The position numbers were made by a program, and so were the translations under genes. The notes under the pieces were generated by a model, which was given only the letters and a program-made list of their open reading frames with translations, was not told the origin of the DNA and searched no databases. 38,646 nt of DNA, taken from Saprospiraceae bacterium. GTDB lineage: Bacteria > Bacteroidota > Bacteroidia > Chitinophagales > Saprospiraceae. Numbering within the stretch: position 1 is the first letter of the stretch; every line of letters starts with the position of its first letter. This document shows positions 1 through 8,322 of this stretch, in pieces. The stretch lies in NCBI GenBank assembly GCA_021739645.1, contig JAIPBL010000059.1, positions 1 through 38,646 on the forward strand. Direction: 5' to 3'.

Positions 1-327
1 AGATTGACAACATCAATCATCAACCGTGCCGCCGACGCCGTTCCGAACCCCATTGCCATCGTGGGCATACCGGCGGGACTGAGCGTACAGCCCTGGCAGT
101 TGAAGGAGATGTCGGATAGGAAGCTGTTCGATTTTTATGAAATCAAGGACAGCTACGTGGTATTCTACTTCCGGGGCATGGGCGCTGGGGAAGTGAAAAA
201 CCTGAACCTCGACCTGAAAGCGGACGTACCGGGCGAGTACGAAGCACCTGCCTCAGCGGCTTGGCTCTACTATTCTAACGATGCGGTGGTGTGGAGCAAG
301 CCGGAGCGGGTGGTGATTGGGAATTAG
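1..327 (+). CDS. Alpha-2-macroglobulin-like protein, C-terminal fragment
   Basis: This is the 3' end of a gene that enters the window already in frame, so only about the last 108 residues are visible. The residues match the C-terminal receptor-binding-like domain of bacterial alpha-2-macroglobulin (MG/TED) proteins: an N-terminal PNPIAIVGIPAGL strand, then DFYEIKDSYVVFYFRGM, then YEAPASAAWLYYSND, close to the family's APASRAYLYY signature. Such proteins are large periplasmic or surface protease traps, often lipid-anchored, and in some bacteria they are linked to penicillin-binding protein 1C. The thioester region and any signal peptide lie upstream of the window. The stop codon TAG lies inside a GGGAATTGG-type tandem repeat, and a strong terminator follows. 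The family call is fairly firm; whether a PBP1C partner exists cannot be seen. Confidence 0.75.
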   Translation, partial: RLTTSIINRAADAVPNPIAIVGIPAGLSVQPWQLKEMSDRKLFDFYEIKDSYVVFYFRGMGAGEVKNLNLDLKADVPGEYEAPASAAWLYYSNDAVVWSKPERVVIGN

Positions 328-362
328 GGAATTGGGGAATTGGGGAATTGGGGAATTGGGGA
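318..362. repeat. Iterated 8-bp tandem repeat at a stop codon
   Basis: About five near-perfect copies of a GGGGAATT-type unit lie head to tail. The first copy contains the TAG stop of the preceding gene. No inverted partner is seen here, unlike the repeats near 10,200 and 13,500. The array sits between the stop codon and the terminator at 406-450. Confidence 0.8.
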
Positions 363-405
363 AGAGACAGTTTTTATTCTCAAATTCAAATTTTTTTCTG
401 ATAGA

Positions 406-450
406 AAAAGGGCTTTGTTGGGCTGATTTTGCCAACGAAGTCCTTTTTTT
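406..450 (+). terminator. Rho-independent terminator
   Basis: The 16-nt arms at 406-421 (AAAAGGGCTTTGTTGG) and 432-447 (CCAACGAAGTCCTTTT) pair with two wobble positions around a 10-nt loop, and the right arm runs into a T tract. It terminates the alpha-2-macroglobulin-like gene about 80 bp upstream. Confidence 0.8.
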
Positions 451-594
451 ATTGGGGTTTACGAAGAAAAGCTGTGACGTGGCAAAACGAGAAGCGGAAC
501 AGTTTTTGGAAATGATGATATCTCCTCCATAAAAGAAAATCAGATTGAAGGCACGACTCTACTAAGCTATCTAAACCCAAAATTTGACAGGTAA

Positions 595-2100
595 ATGAAG
601 AACCTACTGGAAGTATCCAAGATAATTTCGAAGAAGAAGATACGGAAAATTGAGATTTTTGACAGCGCCGCCATTGACAACAAAGGAAGCAAGTTCACGG
701 AGTTTTACGAGGCGCTGATGGCAGACCGATTCAAGAATGACCGGGATGCCGCCTCCTTGCTGTACAACTGCAGCCCTACCCACGACAAGTACCGCCAGCT
801 AAAGTCCCGTTTCCGCAAAAGGCTGATGAACACCCTGTTCTTCATTGACCAAGCCCAGCCAAATGTGACAGGCTACGACCGGGCGCATTTTTCTTGCCAC
901 CGTGACTGGACCTTGGTGAAAATACTGATGTCCAATGGCGCGACTACCTCTGCCGAGGAATTGGCACGGCAGGTGTTGCTGGTCGGGCTGCGTTTTAAAT
1001 TTTCGGACATCATCCTCAATTGCAGCCGGATTCTAAGGCAGTCTGCAGCAGCGGCTGGCGATGAAAAATCCTTTGTGGAATACGACGGCTATATCAAGGA
1101 ATTTACAGAAATTTTTCTCGCAGAAATACGCTCGGAAGAGCTGCACCAAAGGGTACTGATGGCTTACGGGCAGCCCGTTGAGGAGTTAGAAGGCATCCGG
1201 GAAACGATACAGGGTTATTGTGACGCCTTGGTGAGTTTATCTGAAATACACGACTCTCCCGTGGTTTTTTACAACATGTTTCTGGTTTGGACCTACCAAT
1301 ACGAACTGCTTTCCGACTACGAGAACATGCTGTTGATTTGCGCACAGGCAGAGCAGTACATCGACCGAAATCCCAATTACCTTCAAGAGGACAATCTGGC
1401 CACTTTTCAGCTTAAAAAAATGGCCGCCAACCTGCACTTGCGTGATTTCAAGAATGGCAAAATCACTGCCGAACGCAGCTTGCAAATTTTTGAGGAGGGC
1501 AGCGAAGTTTGGTTCAACTTCATGGAATATTACCTGCTGACGGCCCTGCACACCGACAATTTCATTCATGGTGCGGCGGTGTTCATCCGAGCCAGGTCTC
1601 AGAGCAAGTTCAAAAAACTGGACTCACAAACCCGGGAAAAATGGCGCATCTACGAGGCATACCTCAATTATTTTATTGAAAAACAATTGGGGCAAATGGA
1701 GGGTTTGAAGGAGCAGTTGGATAAAACGTTTCGCCTCCAGCGTTTTTTGAAGGACGACCTCATCATGCCCAAAGAACTGCGCGTGCTCACCGTTCACCTG
1801 CTGGTGGGGCAGATTTTGTTCCTCTTGGATAGAAAATCACTGCCCGAAGCAGCCGAGGCGATTGACAACCTAAGGAGCATCGGAAAGTATTTTGGTGAAA
1901 TGGAAAACTACCGAATGCTGCAATTCATCAAATTGATGCAACTGGTGCTGAAGGCTAATTTTAGGCTGCATGAAGTCGCCAACACAGAAAAATACTACGA
2001 GAACCTGGTGAACCATCCGTTTTCATACCGTGGCAAGCTGAACGAGTTGGAGGTGATTCCCTTTGAAAAGTTGTGGAACCATGTTTTGACGAAATTGTAG
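595..2100 (+). CDS. Uncharacterised helical (TPR-like) 501-aa protein
   Basis: I do not recognise a named family. The protein has no signal peptide or membrane segment, so it should be cytosolic. The sequence is almost entirely predicted helix with regularly spaced aromatic and leucine residues; segments such as FYNMFLVWTYQYELL, FNFMEYYLLTALH and EKWRIYEAYLNYF resemble degenerate tetratricopeptide or other alpha-solenoid repeats. The N-terminal 100 residues are basic (ISKKKIRKIEIF, KYRQLKSRFRKRLMN). The ATG at 595 is the first in frame and is preceded by an A-rich leader with no clear ribosome binding site, which is usual in Bacteroidota. The gene stands alone between a terminator and a convergent gene. 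A scaffold role is a guess from architecture only. It is surely a real gene, given its length, codon use and lack of any competing frame. Confidence 0.8.
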   Translation: MKNLLEVSKIISKKKIRKIEIFDSAAIDNKGSKFTEFYEALMADRFKNDRDAASLLYNCSPTHDKYRQLKSRFRKRLMNTLFFIDQAQPNVTGYDRAHFSCHRDWTLVKILMSNGATTSAEELARQVLLVGLRFKFSDIILNCSRILRQSAAAAGDEKSFVEYDGYIKEFTEIFLAEIRSEELHQRVLMAYGQPVEELEGIRETIQGYCDALVSLSEIHDSPVVFYNMFLVWTYQYELLSDYENMLLICAQAEQYIDRNPNYLQEDNLATFQLKKMAANLHLRDFKNGKITAERSLQIFEEGSEVWFNFMEYYLLTALHTDNFIHGAAVFIRARSQSKFKKLDSQTREKWRIYEAYLNYFIEKQLGQMEGLKEQLDKTFRLQRFLKDDLIMPKELRVLTVHLLVGQILFLLDRKSLPEAAEAIDNLRSIGKYFGEMENYRMLQFIKLMQLVLKANFRLHEVANTEKYYENLVNHPFSYRGKLNELEVIPFEKLWNHVLTKL

Positions 2101-2150
2101 AAGTAATTTTTTAGTTTCTGCTGTCAAGTTGATGTAATGGAAAGCTGGCC

Positions 2151-2606
2151 TCAAACCTCCATGCCATATTGCTCCGCAACATACGCCTTCGAAGGCCGAG
2201 CAAGAAAAAGAAAGGCCAAACCCACTGCTGCGATGGAAAATCCAGCGGGGTTTTGTTCCAAAAAAGACAGTACCACACAGATGAGGACGCCGCCCTCCAA
2301 ACAAGCCCACCTAATAATGCAGGAGCTTCGATAGTGCGTCCATTTTTCCGATTGTTCATCGGTAGTTGGAATACTGGATTGGCTGTTTCGCCACAGCACG
2401 AAAGACAGCGCTATTTCAACGGTCATCACGATGATGGCTATCTGGAGCATTCCGCTTGTCAAGCCCGTGAAATCTGCAACTGCTCCATCTCCCGACATGA
2501 TAAACCCGAGCATAATACTAACCAATACTGCTCCCGCCATCAATGCGCCGTGCAGCACTTGAAGCTGCTGAAAATCGTTGGTTTTTGGGTTTGACAAATT
2601 TTTCAT
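2151..2606 (-). CDS. Small four-helix membrane protein, hypothetical
   Basis: This is a 151-aa protein with four hydrophobic segments: LHGALMAGAVLVSIMLGFIM, LQIAIIVMTVEIALSFVLW, ACLEGGVLICVVLSFL and FSIAAVGLAFLFLA. A short soluble N-terminus and a linker (RNSQSSIPTTDEQSEKW) complete it. I do not recognise a family. The open frame extends back to an ATG at 2669, but that extension would translate through the terminator hairpin at 2621-2655, so I chose the ATG at 2606, which follows the hairpin. The gene lies downstream of the peptide transporter gene on the same strand but is separated from it by that terminator. It is probably an inner-membrane protein; no function can be assigned. Confidence 0.65.
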   Translation of the reverse strand: MKNLSNPKTNDFQQLQVLHGALMAGAVLVSIMLGFIMSGDGAVADFTGLTSGMLQIAIIVMTVEIALSFVLWRNSQSSIPTTDEQSEKWTHYRSSCIIRWACLEGGVLICVVLSFLEQNPAGFSIAAVGLAFLFLARPSKAYVAEQYGMEV

Positions 2607-2620
2607 TTCAAAATATTTAT

Positions 2621-2655
2621 GAAAAGCCCCCCACCTTTTCAACGGGTGGAGGGCT
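2621..2655 (-). terminator. Rho-independent terminator of the POT transporter gene
   Basis: On the minus strand an 11-bp stem (arms 645-655 and 625-635 of the 2,000 block; AGCCCTCCACC with GGTGGGGGGCT, one G-U pair) closes a 9-nt loop and is followed by TTTTC. It lies about 65 bp past the transporter stop codon. Its position also argues against the longer start of the next gene. Confidence 0.75.
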
Positions 2656-2718
2656 ATTATTTTGTTCAAAAAGTCAGGCCAATTGCCAAAATTTTTGACT
2701 TTTCTTTTTTTCCTTCAA

Positions 2719-4284
2719 TTACTGTATTCCGTGCATCCATTTCTTCAAAATGGGTGAGAGGAAAAGCAAAACTACCGCTGCACTAAGTGTGACGTAAACG
2801 CCCCAGGTCATGTAAACATCAGCGAAAGAACCAAGCGCAGCGGCCGCATCGCCGCCCTCTGTGGGTTGTGCAATGGCTTTGCCAAGCTCTCCGGCTATCT
2901 TGTGTGCAAAGGCGATGGACAGAAACCAAGCGCCCATCACGAAGCCTACCATCTTTGCGGGTGCCAATTTGGTAACAACAGAGAGGCCCACGGGCGAAAT
3001 GCTCAACTCACCAGTAGTGTGCAACAAGTACATGATAACGAGGTAGATTACTGGAATCAATGCCCCTGCGTTCACGCCACCCATTACGCTCTTCGCACCG
3101 ATGACCATGACCCAAAAGCCCAAGGCTATCTGCACCAAACCGTAAAAGAACTTGATGGGTGTGCGGGGTTCTTTGCCAGCTTTGGATAGCTTTATCCAAA
3201 TCCAGGCGAATACTGGCGCCAAAAGCATGATGAACAAGGCATTCAAAGACTGGAACTGGCCAGCGGGTATGCCGTGCCTGTTCACGAACCGGTCCGCCAA
3301 AATGGTCAACGACCCCCCCGCCTGCTCGAACAAGGTCCAAAAAATCATGTGAAAAAAGAACAAGGCCAAGAACACCAGCATCCGTTGGCCGTCCTCCCGG
3401 TTGTTGTCTTTCAAGGCATTGATAAGCACGTAGCCAAGCACTGCGATGCCGCTCACAATGAGGAGGATATCCGTAATCCGCTCATAATCGATGAGTAATG
3501 CAAAAAGTGGAATCGAAAGCAGCGCACACAAAAGGATAATGGATTGCTTGGTCATGCCAGCGAAAATGACATCCTTAAGCGATTCAGGATTGGGCGCGTT
3601 GCCTTTGTCCTCGTACTTCGACATGTTTTTCCAGAAAACAGCAATCCCAAGCACCATGCCCAAGCCTGCTGCAAAAAAACCAAGTGACCAGTGAATGGTC
3701 TGCGCAAGGTAAGCACAGGTAAGTGGCGAGAGGAAGGCGCCGATGTTGATGCCCATGTAAAATATGGTGTATGCCCCATCCTTTCGGGAGTCATTTTTGT
3801 CATAAAAAGTGCCCAAGAAACTGGAAATATTGGGTTTGAAGAAACCGTTCCCTACAGCCAACAGGCCCAATCCCGTAAAAAACAGGGTTTCGCTGTGCAC
3901 TTGCCATGCATTGAAGGCAAGGATGAACTGTGCAGCTGCCATGCTGATGCCCCCAATCAAAATCGTCCGGCGGAAGCCCAAAATCTTGTCGGCTATCATT
4001 CCACCTACTACTGGGGCGGCGTACAGCAAGGCGTTGAACGCCCCATAAATGCCATAGGCTCGTGCGTCAGCTTCGCCCTGAATCATGTCCACGAAAAGCA
4101 CGCCGGTCATGTAAAGCACCAAGAATGACCGCATGCCATAGAACGAAAAGCGCTCCCACAACTCCGCAAAAAACAGGGTAAATAAGGCTTTCGGGTGCAT
4201 TTTGCGTTGCGACAGCACCACCAATGGCACCCAAATCAGCACGAACGCCCACCCGATGATCAGGGAAATAAGTCCAATACTCAT
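2719..4284 (-). CDS. POT/PTR-family proton-coupled peptide transporter
   Basis: This 521-aa polytopic inner-membrane protein belongs to the proton-dependent oligopeptide transporter family (a branch of the major facilitator superfamily), which imports di- and tripeptides using the proton gradient. The family signature ExxERFxYYG appears as ELWERFSFYG near residue 45, with the conserved glutamates and arginine, and is followed by the usual run of about twelve hydrophobic helices. GFFKPNISSFLGTFY matches the family's conserved helix 4-5 motif. An extra hydrophobic helix (SIGLISLIIGWAFVLIWVPL) precedes the canonical first helix. A GTG at 4314 would add ten residues; I prefer the ATG at 4284. The family is certain; substrate range is inferred from the family. 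Confidence 0.92.
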   Translation of the reverse strand: MSIGLISLIIGWAFVLIWVPLVVLSQRKMHPKALFTLFFAELWERFSFYGMRSFLVLYMTGVLFVDMIQGEADARAYGIYGAFNALLYAAPVVGGMIADKILGFRRTILIGGISMAAAQFILAFNAWQVHSETLFFTGLGLLAVGNGFFKPNISSFLGTFYDKNDSRKDGAYTIFYMGINIGAFLSPLTCAYLAQTIHWSLGFFAAGLGMVLGIAVFWKNMSKYEDKGNAPNPESLKDVIFAGMTKQSIILLCALLSIPLFALLIDYERITDILLIVSGIAVLGYVLINALKDNNREDGQRMLVFLALFFFHMIFWTLFEQAGGSLTILADRFVNRHGIPAGQFQSLNALFIMLLAPVFAWIWIKLSKAGKEPRTPIKFFYGLVQIALGFWVMVIGAKSVMGGVNAGALIPVIYLVIMYLLHTTGELSISPVGLSVVTKLAPAKMVGFVMGAWFLSIAFAHKIAGELGKAIAQPTEGGDAAAALGSFADVYMTWGVYVTLSAAVVLLFLSPILKKWMHGIQ

Positions 4285-4469
4285 ACTCAAATTTTTAGTT
4301 GGCAGGCCCGCCACTGAAACACGTAGGCATCAAAAAGTCCGGCTGCCGTGGTTTTGTTTGATAAAAAAGTGGTTTTTGAAAAAACACTCCAAAAACCAAA
4401 ATCCGGCTAAATGTAGCGGAATTTTGAAATGGTTTACTTCAAATACACAATTTTGTTCCGCCTTGGCAT

Positions 4470-5105
4470 TTATTTGGGAAAATCATTAGGTGCTGGCCCC
4501 ATCTGCGGCGTTTCCATTTCTAGTTTCCAGCCTGTGCTCTCTGCCATGAACTTGATGGTCTCCAGCACCGTTTTGCGCTGCGCCGCTGCCGTGTTCATCA
4601 GGTCGCTCTCCAGTGCTTTTTTTCGGATAAACTCCTTGGCGTTGGCATTCAGCTTGTTGTAGTCCGCCGAGGAGAACTCGTTGAAAAGCCCTTCCTGTAT
4701 GTCGTAGTAGTCGAGGTCATGTTCAATGGACAGAATTTGGGCAGGCGGGATGCCACTGATTCGGATGGTTTTTGTCTCCGGGCTGGCAGTCATCTGAATT
4801 TTCTCCAAATCATAGCCCACCGACACTTTTGCCTTCACCCGTATCAGGGCTTTTTTTCTGAAAAAACTGAGGTCGTAACCGTAGTAGTCTTGGTAGTCGT
4901 AAATCTCGGAGAAATAGCCCTCGACTGTCACCAACTTCGCCACTTGTTTGATGCGCTCCAACAGCACGACGCCGTTTTCCGTCACCTGTGCCTCCGTTCG
5001 TTTAGCGTACCAGCGGGTCACAAATATTCCCGTAACAAACACTGCTAAGAGCAAAATGACCAGGAGGATACTATTGAAAGAAAAACGTCGGTTGGGCTGT
5101 TGCAT
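4470..5105 (-). CDS. DUF4230 domain protein
   Basis: This 211-aa protein has an N-terminal membrane anchor (SILLVILLLAVFVTGIFVTRW) and a soluble domain that fits the DUF4230 family: a helical lead (LLERIKQVAKLVTVEGYFSEIYDY), strand-rich KALIRVKAKVSVGYDLEKI and a terminal helix with KALESDLMNTAAAQRKTVLETI. The function of the family is unknown; the anchor points to a protein exposed in the periplasm. The open frame runs back to 5198, but the ATG at 5105 places the anchor correctly, and the extra 31 residues look like leader sequence. It is a single gene with gene-poor sequence upstream. Confidence 0.75.
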   Translation of the reverse strand: MQQPNRRFSFNSILLVILLLAVFVTGIFVTRWYAKRTEAQVTENGVVLLERIKQVAKLVTVEGYFSEIYDYQDYYGYDLSFFRKKALIRVKAKVSVGYDLEKIQMTASPETKTIRISGIPPAQILSIEHDLDYYDIQEGLFNEFSSADYNKLNANAKEFIRKKALESDLMNTAAAQRKTVLETIKFMAESTGWKLEMETPQMGPAPNDFPK

Positions 5106-5729
5106 TGGTTCGCTGATTTTTATACGAAGGTGAGAAAAAACGGGGAATTGTGGATGGCGAACTTCTAACAGTTTTGGGTTACATCTCAAAATGGCCAAGG
5201 AATCTAAGCCATGGCGGGCATGAAATATTTTGAGTGGGAATTTTTTGTGGTATTGTTAGACTTGGGAGAGATTGCATAGAAGGGTGAGTTGTAACTGCCA
5301 ATTCAATTGACATCTGCGCATTTTTCATTGTACGAGCAATGGGAATCAATTATTCTAATTTGCAAGGCGCTGAATTGCAAAATTCTAAAAACTTTAGTGT
5401 CTTGAAAAGCAGATTTCAGGGGGCTTTGCTATTTTTGTGGGGAACTGATGGGAGGTTCGCATATTATCACGTTAGCGGTATTGGTATTGCGACAGCGCAA
5501 AACATCAGCGACAGTGGTAAAAACGGACGACAAAATTCCAACCCTTCGCAAAATAAAAAGCGCTGCAAGCCAACGCACAAGCCTATCCAATTGCAGCACA
5601 TTTTATTTTGCCCAACCGCACCACTGCGACCGTTCAGGCTGTTAATAAATCGGTGACACTTCTGGACAATTTTTAAACTGTAAAACCGTAACTTGCAACC
5701 AATAACATTGACAATAACTAAAAAGAGAA
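5106..5729. other. Gene-poor left flank of the restriction-modification island
   Basis: About 620 bp without a convincing gene. An open frame at 5339-5656 (105 codons) has no recognisable domain or plausible composition and I treat it as chance. The stretch becomes AT-rich towards 5730 and holds the inverted repeat at 5548-5611. The last 75 bp are the leader of the methyltransferase gene, ending in an A-rich ribosome binding region (AAAAAGAGAA). Confidence 0.5.
5548..5611. repeat. 21-bp imperfect inverted repeat, stem-loop
   Basis: Arms at 5548-5568 and 5591-5611 (beginning GCAAAATAAAA and ending TTTTATTTTGC) match at 19 of 21 positions, around a 22-nt loop that contains GCCAACGCACAAGCC. It lies about 120 bp upstream of the methyltransferase gene, at the edge of the AT-rich island. 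It could be an attachment-like or recombination structure, or the terminator of a lost gene; the sequence does not decide this. Confidence 0.6.
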
Positions 5730-6938
5730 ATGGTTAAGTATTCCACAGTAAAAAAGAGACTTAAAATTGAGGTAGAACGAACCACAGCCAACGGTTTGGC
5801 TCACCTTACCCATTATTTTCAGAACCACGTTAACGGAGTTTCACAACATTACATAAAGCCTGCAACAGAGTATTTAAGCCAACTTTCAGACGAGTTGCAA
5901 CTTGTGGAAGAACCACAAATGCAACAACTTCTGCCAATGAAGTTTGATGTTCCATTTCCACCACCAACAGAATACGACTTTACATTTCTTGACTTGTTTG
6001 CTGGAATAGGAGGTTTTAGAATTCCATTACAGGAATTGAAAGGAAAATGTGTGTTCACTTCTGAATTTAACTACCAAGCACAAAGGACTTATGAGCATAA
6101 TTTTGGTGAGGTTCCGTTTGGCGACATTACAAAACTTGACTTAAATATTGTTCCCAAACACGATATTTTGACAGCAGGTTTTCCTTGCCAACCTTTCAGT
6201 ATTTCGGGCAAAATGAAAGGCTTTGAAGACACAAGAGGAACATTGATTTATAATGTTTTTCAAATCATCGAAAAAAGACAACCAAAGGTTGTTTTTCTTG
6301 AAAATGTGAAACATTTAATTCATCACGACAAAGGCAACACACTCAAAACAATCGTCAAAGATTTGGAAGCATTAGATTACAAAGTTTCGTGGAAACTTTT
6401 AAATGCTTCTGATTTTGGTGTTCCTCAAAACCGTGAACGTGTTATCATCATTGGGCATAAGGACATAAAATTTGACTTCACAAAACTAAAAACGAAGCCA
6501 AAGACGAATTTAAAACGCATCTTGGACAAAGACGTTAAATTTGAATATTTAGACGAGCCTTATACAATTTTGGATGATTATAGAATTCAAGAAAGTGGTT
6601 TAATTTTCATCGGGCACCGAAATAAATCTATCCGTATTGCTGGTGTTAGACCAGGGACAGAACACCTTTCAAGGGTTCACAAACAACCTAATAGAATTTA
6701 CTCATCGGAAGGTTTGCATCCTGCATTACCCTCACAAGAAAGCTCTGGACGATTTTGGATTTATGACGAAGGAAAGGTTCGAAAACTCACTATTAACGAA
6801 TGTTACAAGATTATGGGCTTCCCCGAAAAATTTATAAAAAATTCAAGTCTTAGCGACAGTTACAGACAAATAGGGAATTCGGTTTGCGTTCCAATGATTA
6901 AAGAAATAGCAACTCAAATAAAAGCTCAACTACTATAA
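5730..6938 (+). CDS. DNA (cytosine-5-)-methyltransferase of a type II R-M system
   Basis: This 402-aa enzyme transfers a methyl group from S-adenosylmethionine to C5 of cytosine in its target, protecting host DNA from the partner nuclease. The C5 methyltransferase motifs occur in order: motif I DLFAGIGGF (residues 88-96), motif IV GFPCQPFS (150-157, catalytic Cys153), motif VI ENVKHL (191-196), motif VIII QNRERVIIIG (233-242) and motif X QIGNSVCVPMI (380-390). The target recognition region lies at about 270-345. An 82-residue N-terminal extension before motif I is unusual for this family. The gene is much richer in A and T than its neighbours, which suggests transfer, and it overlaps the nuclease gene by one base (TAATG). 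Confidence 0.95.
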   Translation: MVKYSTVKKRLKIEVERTTANGLAHLTHYFQNHVNGVSQHYIKPATEYLSQLSDELQLVEEPQMQQLLPMKFDVPFPPPTEYDFTFLDLFAGIGGFRIPLQELKGKCVFTSEFNYQAQRTYEHNFGEVPFGDITKLDLNIVPKHDILTAGFPCQPFSISGKMKGFEDTRGTLIYNVFQIIEKRQPKVVFLENVKHLIHHDKGNTLKTIVKDLEALDYKVSWKLLNASDFGVPQNRERVIIIGHKDIKFDFTKLKTKPKTNLKRILDKDVKFEYLDEPYTILDDYRIQESGLIFIGHRNKSIRIAGVRPGTEHLSRVHKQPNRIYSSEGLHPALPSQESSGRFWIYDEGKVRKLTINECYKIMGFPEKFIKNSSLSDSYRQIGNSVCVPMIKEIATQIKAQLL

Positions 6939-8050
6939 TGGCAAATAAAACACCGACAGAATTTCTAACTGATTTATACAACGATGCAATGTCGGTTGTT
7001 GGTTCAAAAGAGCAAATTACTTCAGACTTAAAACCAAAAGAACAAGAACATTTAAATCTTGTATTGCACTATTCGGAACAAGCAAAAGCAGTATTGACTG
7101 TTTTAATAACCAGTTTGGTTTACAAAGCACTTAATCCCGAGCAAGACATCAGAAACCACCAAGCAAGTATTGAGGGCGGTTACTCAGGAAGAACTTATGA
7201 CACCAAGCATATTACGCCATTTATGAAATCTTGCAAGTTTCCTGCAATGTCAGACAGTGGTTGGCTTACAAGAGCATTGGAACAGAAAGTTCCTTACGAC
7301 AAAAATTATTCGGGAGCAATCAACCCAAAAGAATTAAAACCTGTATTCATTGCTTTACTCGACAGCGTTCAAAAAGGTGCAGAGTGTGAAAAATACTTGA
7401 GTTTCATTTTACAAGGATTAATCATCAAACGCAACAAACAGACTATTGATTTAGCCAAGCCAACAACCCTTGCGATAAACACGATTTTAGACTTATTGGA
7501 CAATCATTTCAATGGTGCTTATAAAGCAGAAGGTGCTTCTCGACTTCCAGTAATAGCAATTTATGCAGCTTATCAATGTTTAATCTACGAAGCCAAAAGA
7601 TTTGAAAATAAAGAACTTTTGCCAATTGAAAGCCATACTTCATCAGATAAAAGTAGCGGTAGAATTGGCGATATAGACATTATTGACGAAAAGAAAAGAG
7701 CATTTGAAGCAGTAGAAGTTAAACACGGAATTCAAATCAAATTAGGGCTTGTGCAAGACGCATATACAAAGTTTCAAACTACTCCAGTTGACCGTTATTA
7801 CATTCTTTCAACCGCCTATCCCGACAAGGACGAACTTGTAAAAATTGATGCAGAAATTCAACGTATTAAAAATGTCCACGGTTGTCAACTTATTGTAAAC
7901 GGCATTATGCCGACCTTGAAATATTATTTACGGTTACTCGACAACACTTTTGAGTTTATTGAGAATTATGTAAACCTTTTAGAGGCTGATAACGCTTTGA
8001 AATTTGAACATAAAGAAAGATGGAACAAACTCATTAGCGAAATGAAATAG
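6938..8050 (+). CDS. Type II restriction endonuclease, probably SacI family
   Basis: This 370-aa protein starts at an ATG that overlaps the methyltransferase stop (TAATG), so the two genes are translationally coupled. A PD-(D/E)XK nuclease core is visible: GDIDIID at residues 244-250 followed by EAVEVKHG at 257-264, giving Asp247, Glu260 and Lys262 as likely metal-binding and catalytic residues. The segment ITPFMKSCKFPAMSDSGWLT (92-111), followed by RALEQ, resembles the conserved N-terminal region I recall for the SacI restriction enzyme family (RE_SacI), which would imply GAGCTC as target. That family name comes from memory, not a search. The AT-rich composition matches the methyltransferase. 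No controller protein or specificity subunit is present, which fits a simple type II system. Confidence 0.8.
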   Translation: MANKTPTEFLTDLYNDAMSVVGSKEQITSDLKPKEQEHLNLVLHYSEQAKAVLTVLITSLVYKALNPEQDIRNHQASIEGGYSGRTYDTKHITPFMKSCKFPAMSDSGWLTRALEQKVPYDKNYSGAINPKELKPVFIALLDSVQKGAECEKYLSFILQGLIIKRNKQTIDLAKPTTLAINTILDLLDNHFNGAYKAEGASRLPVIAIYAAYQCLIYEAKRFENKELLPIESHTSSDKSSGRIGDIDIIDEKKRAFEAVEVKHGIQIKLGLVQDAYTKFQTTPVDRYYILSTAYPDKDELVKIDAEIQRIKNVHGCQLIVNGIMPTLKYYLRLLDNTFEFIENYVNLLEADNALKFEHKERWNKLISEMK

Positions 8051-8322
8051 CCCACGCATTTGTTGGCACATTTGCATTTCTACAAATGAAGAAGTTTTAG
8101 GCTAATAATCCCCACCATCGCAAACCCCCACACGTTGGCTCAAGTCTCCCTCTTTTCAAACTTAGCATATCCTAAATATCGTAAAAGAAGCACAAGCTCG
8201 AACAATTGTTGACCGAAGCGGCACTTGCGGCCATCACTCCCACAATGGCAAATCAAGCAACACCAGAATGAACCACTAGCAAATCCAAAATTTGAATTCC
8301 AAGCACTACCCAACTCAAAACC

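Noticed and set aside
317-532. 71-codon open frame starting in the tandem repeat
   Set aside because: It translates the repeat and the terminator hairpin, so it is not a gene.
5339-5656. 105-codon plus-strand open frame left of the restriction-modification genes
   Set aside because: No recognisable domain or signal, odd composition, and it overlaps the inverted repeat; treated as chance.
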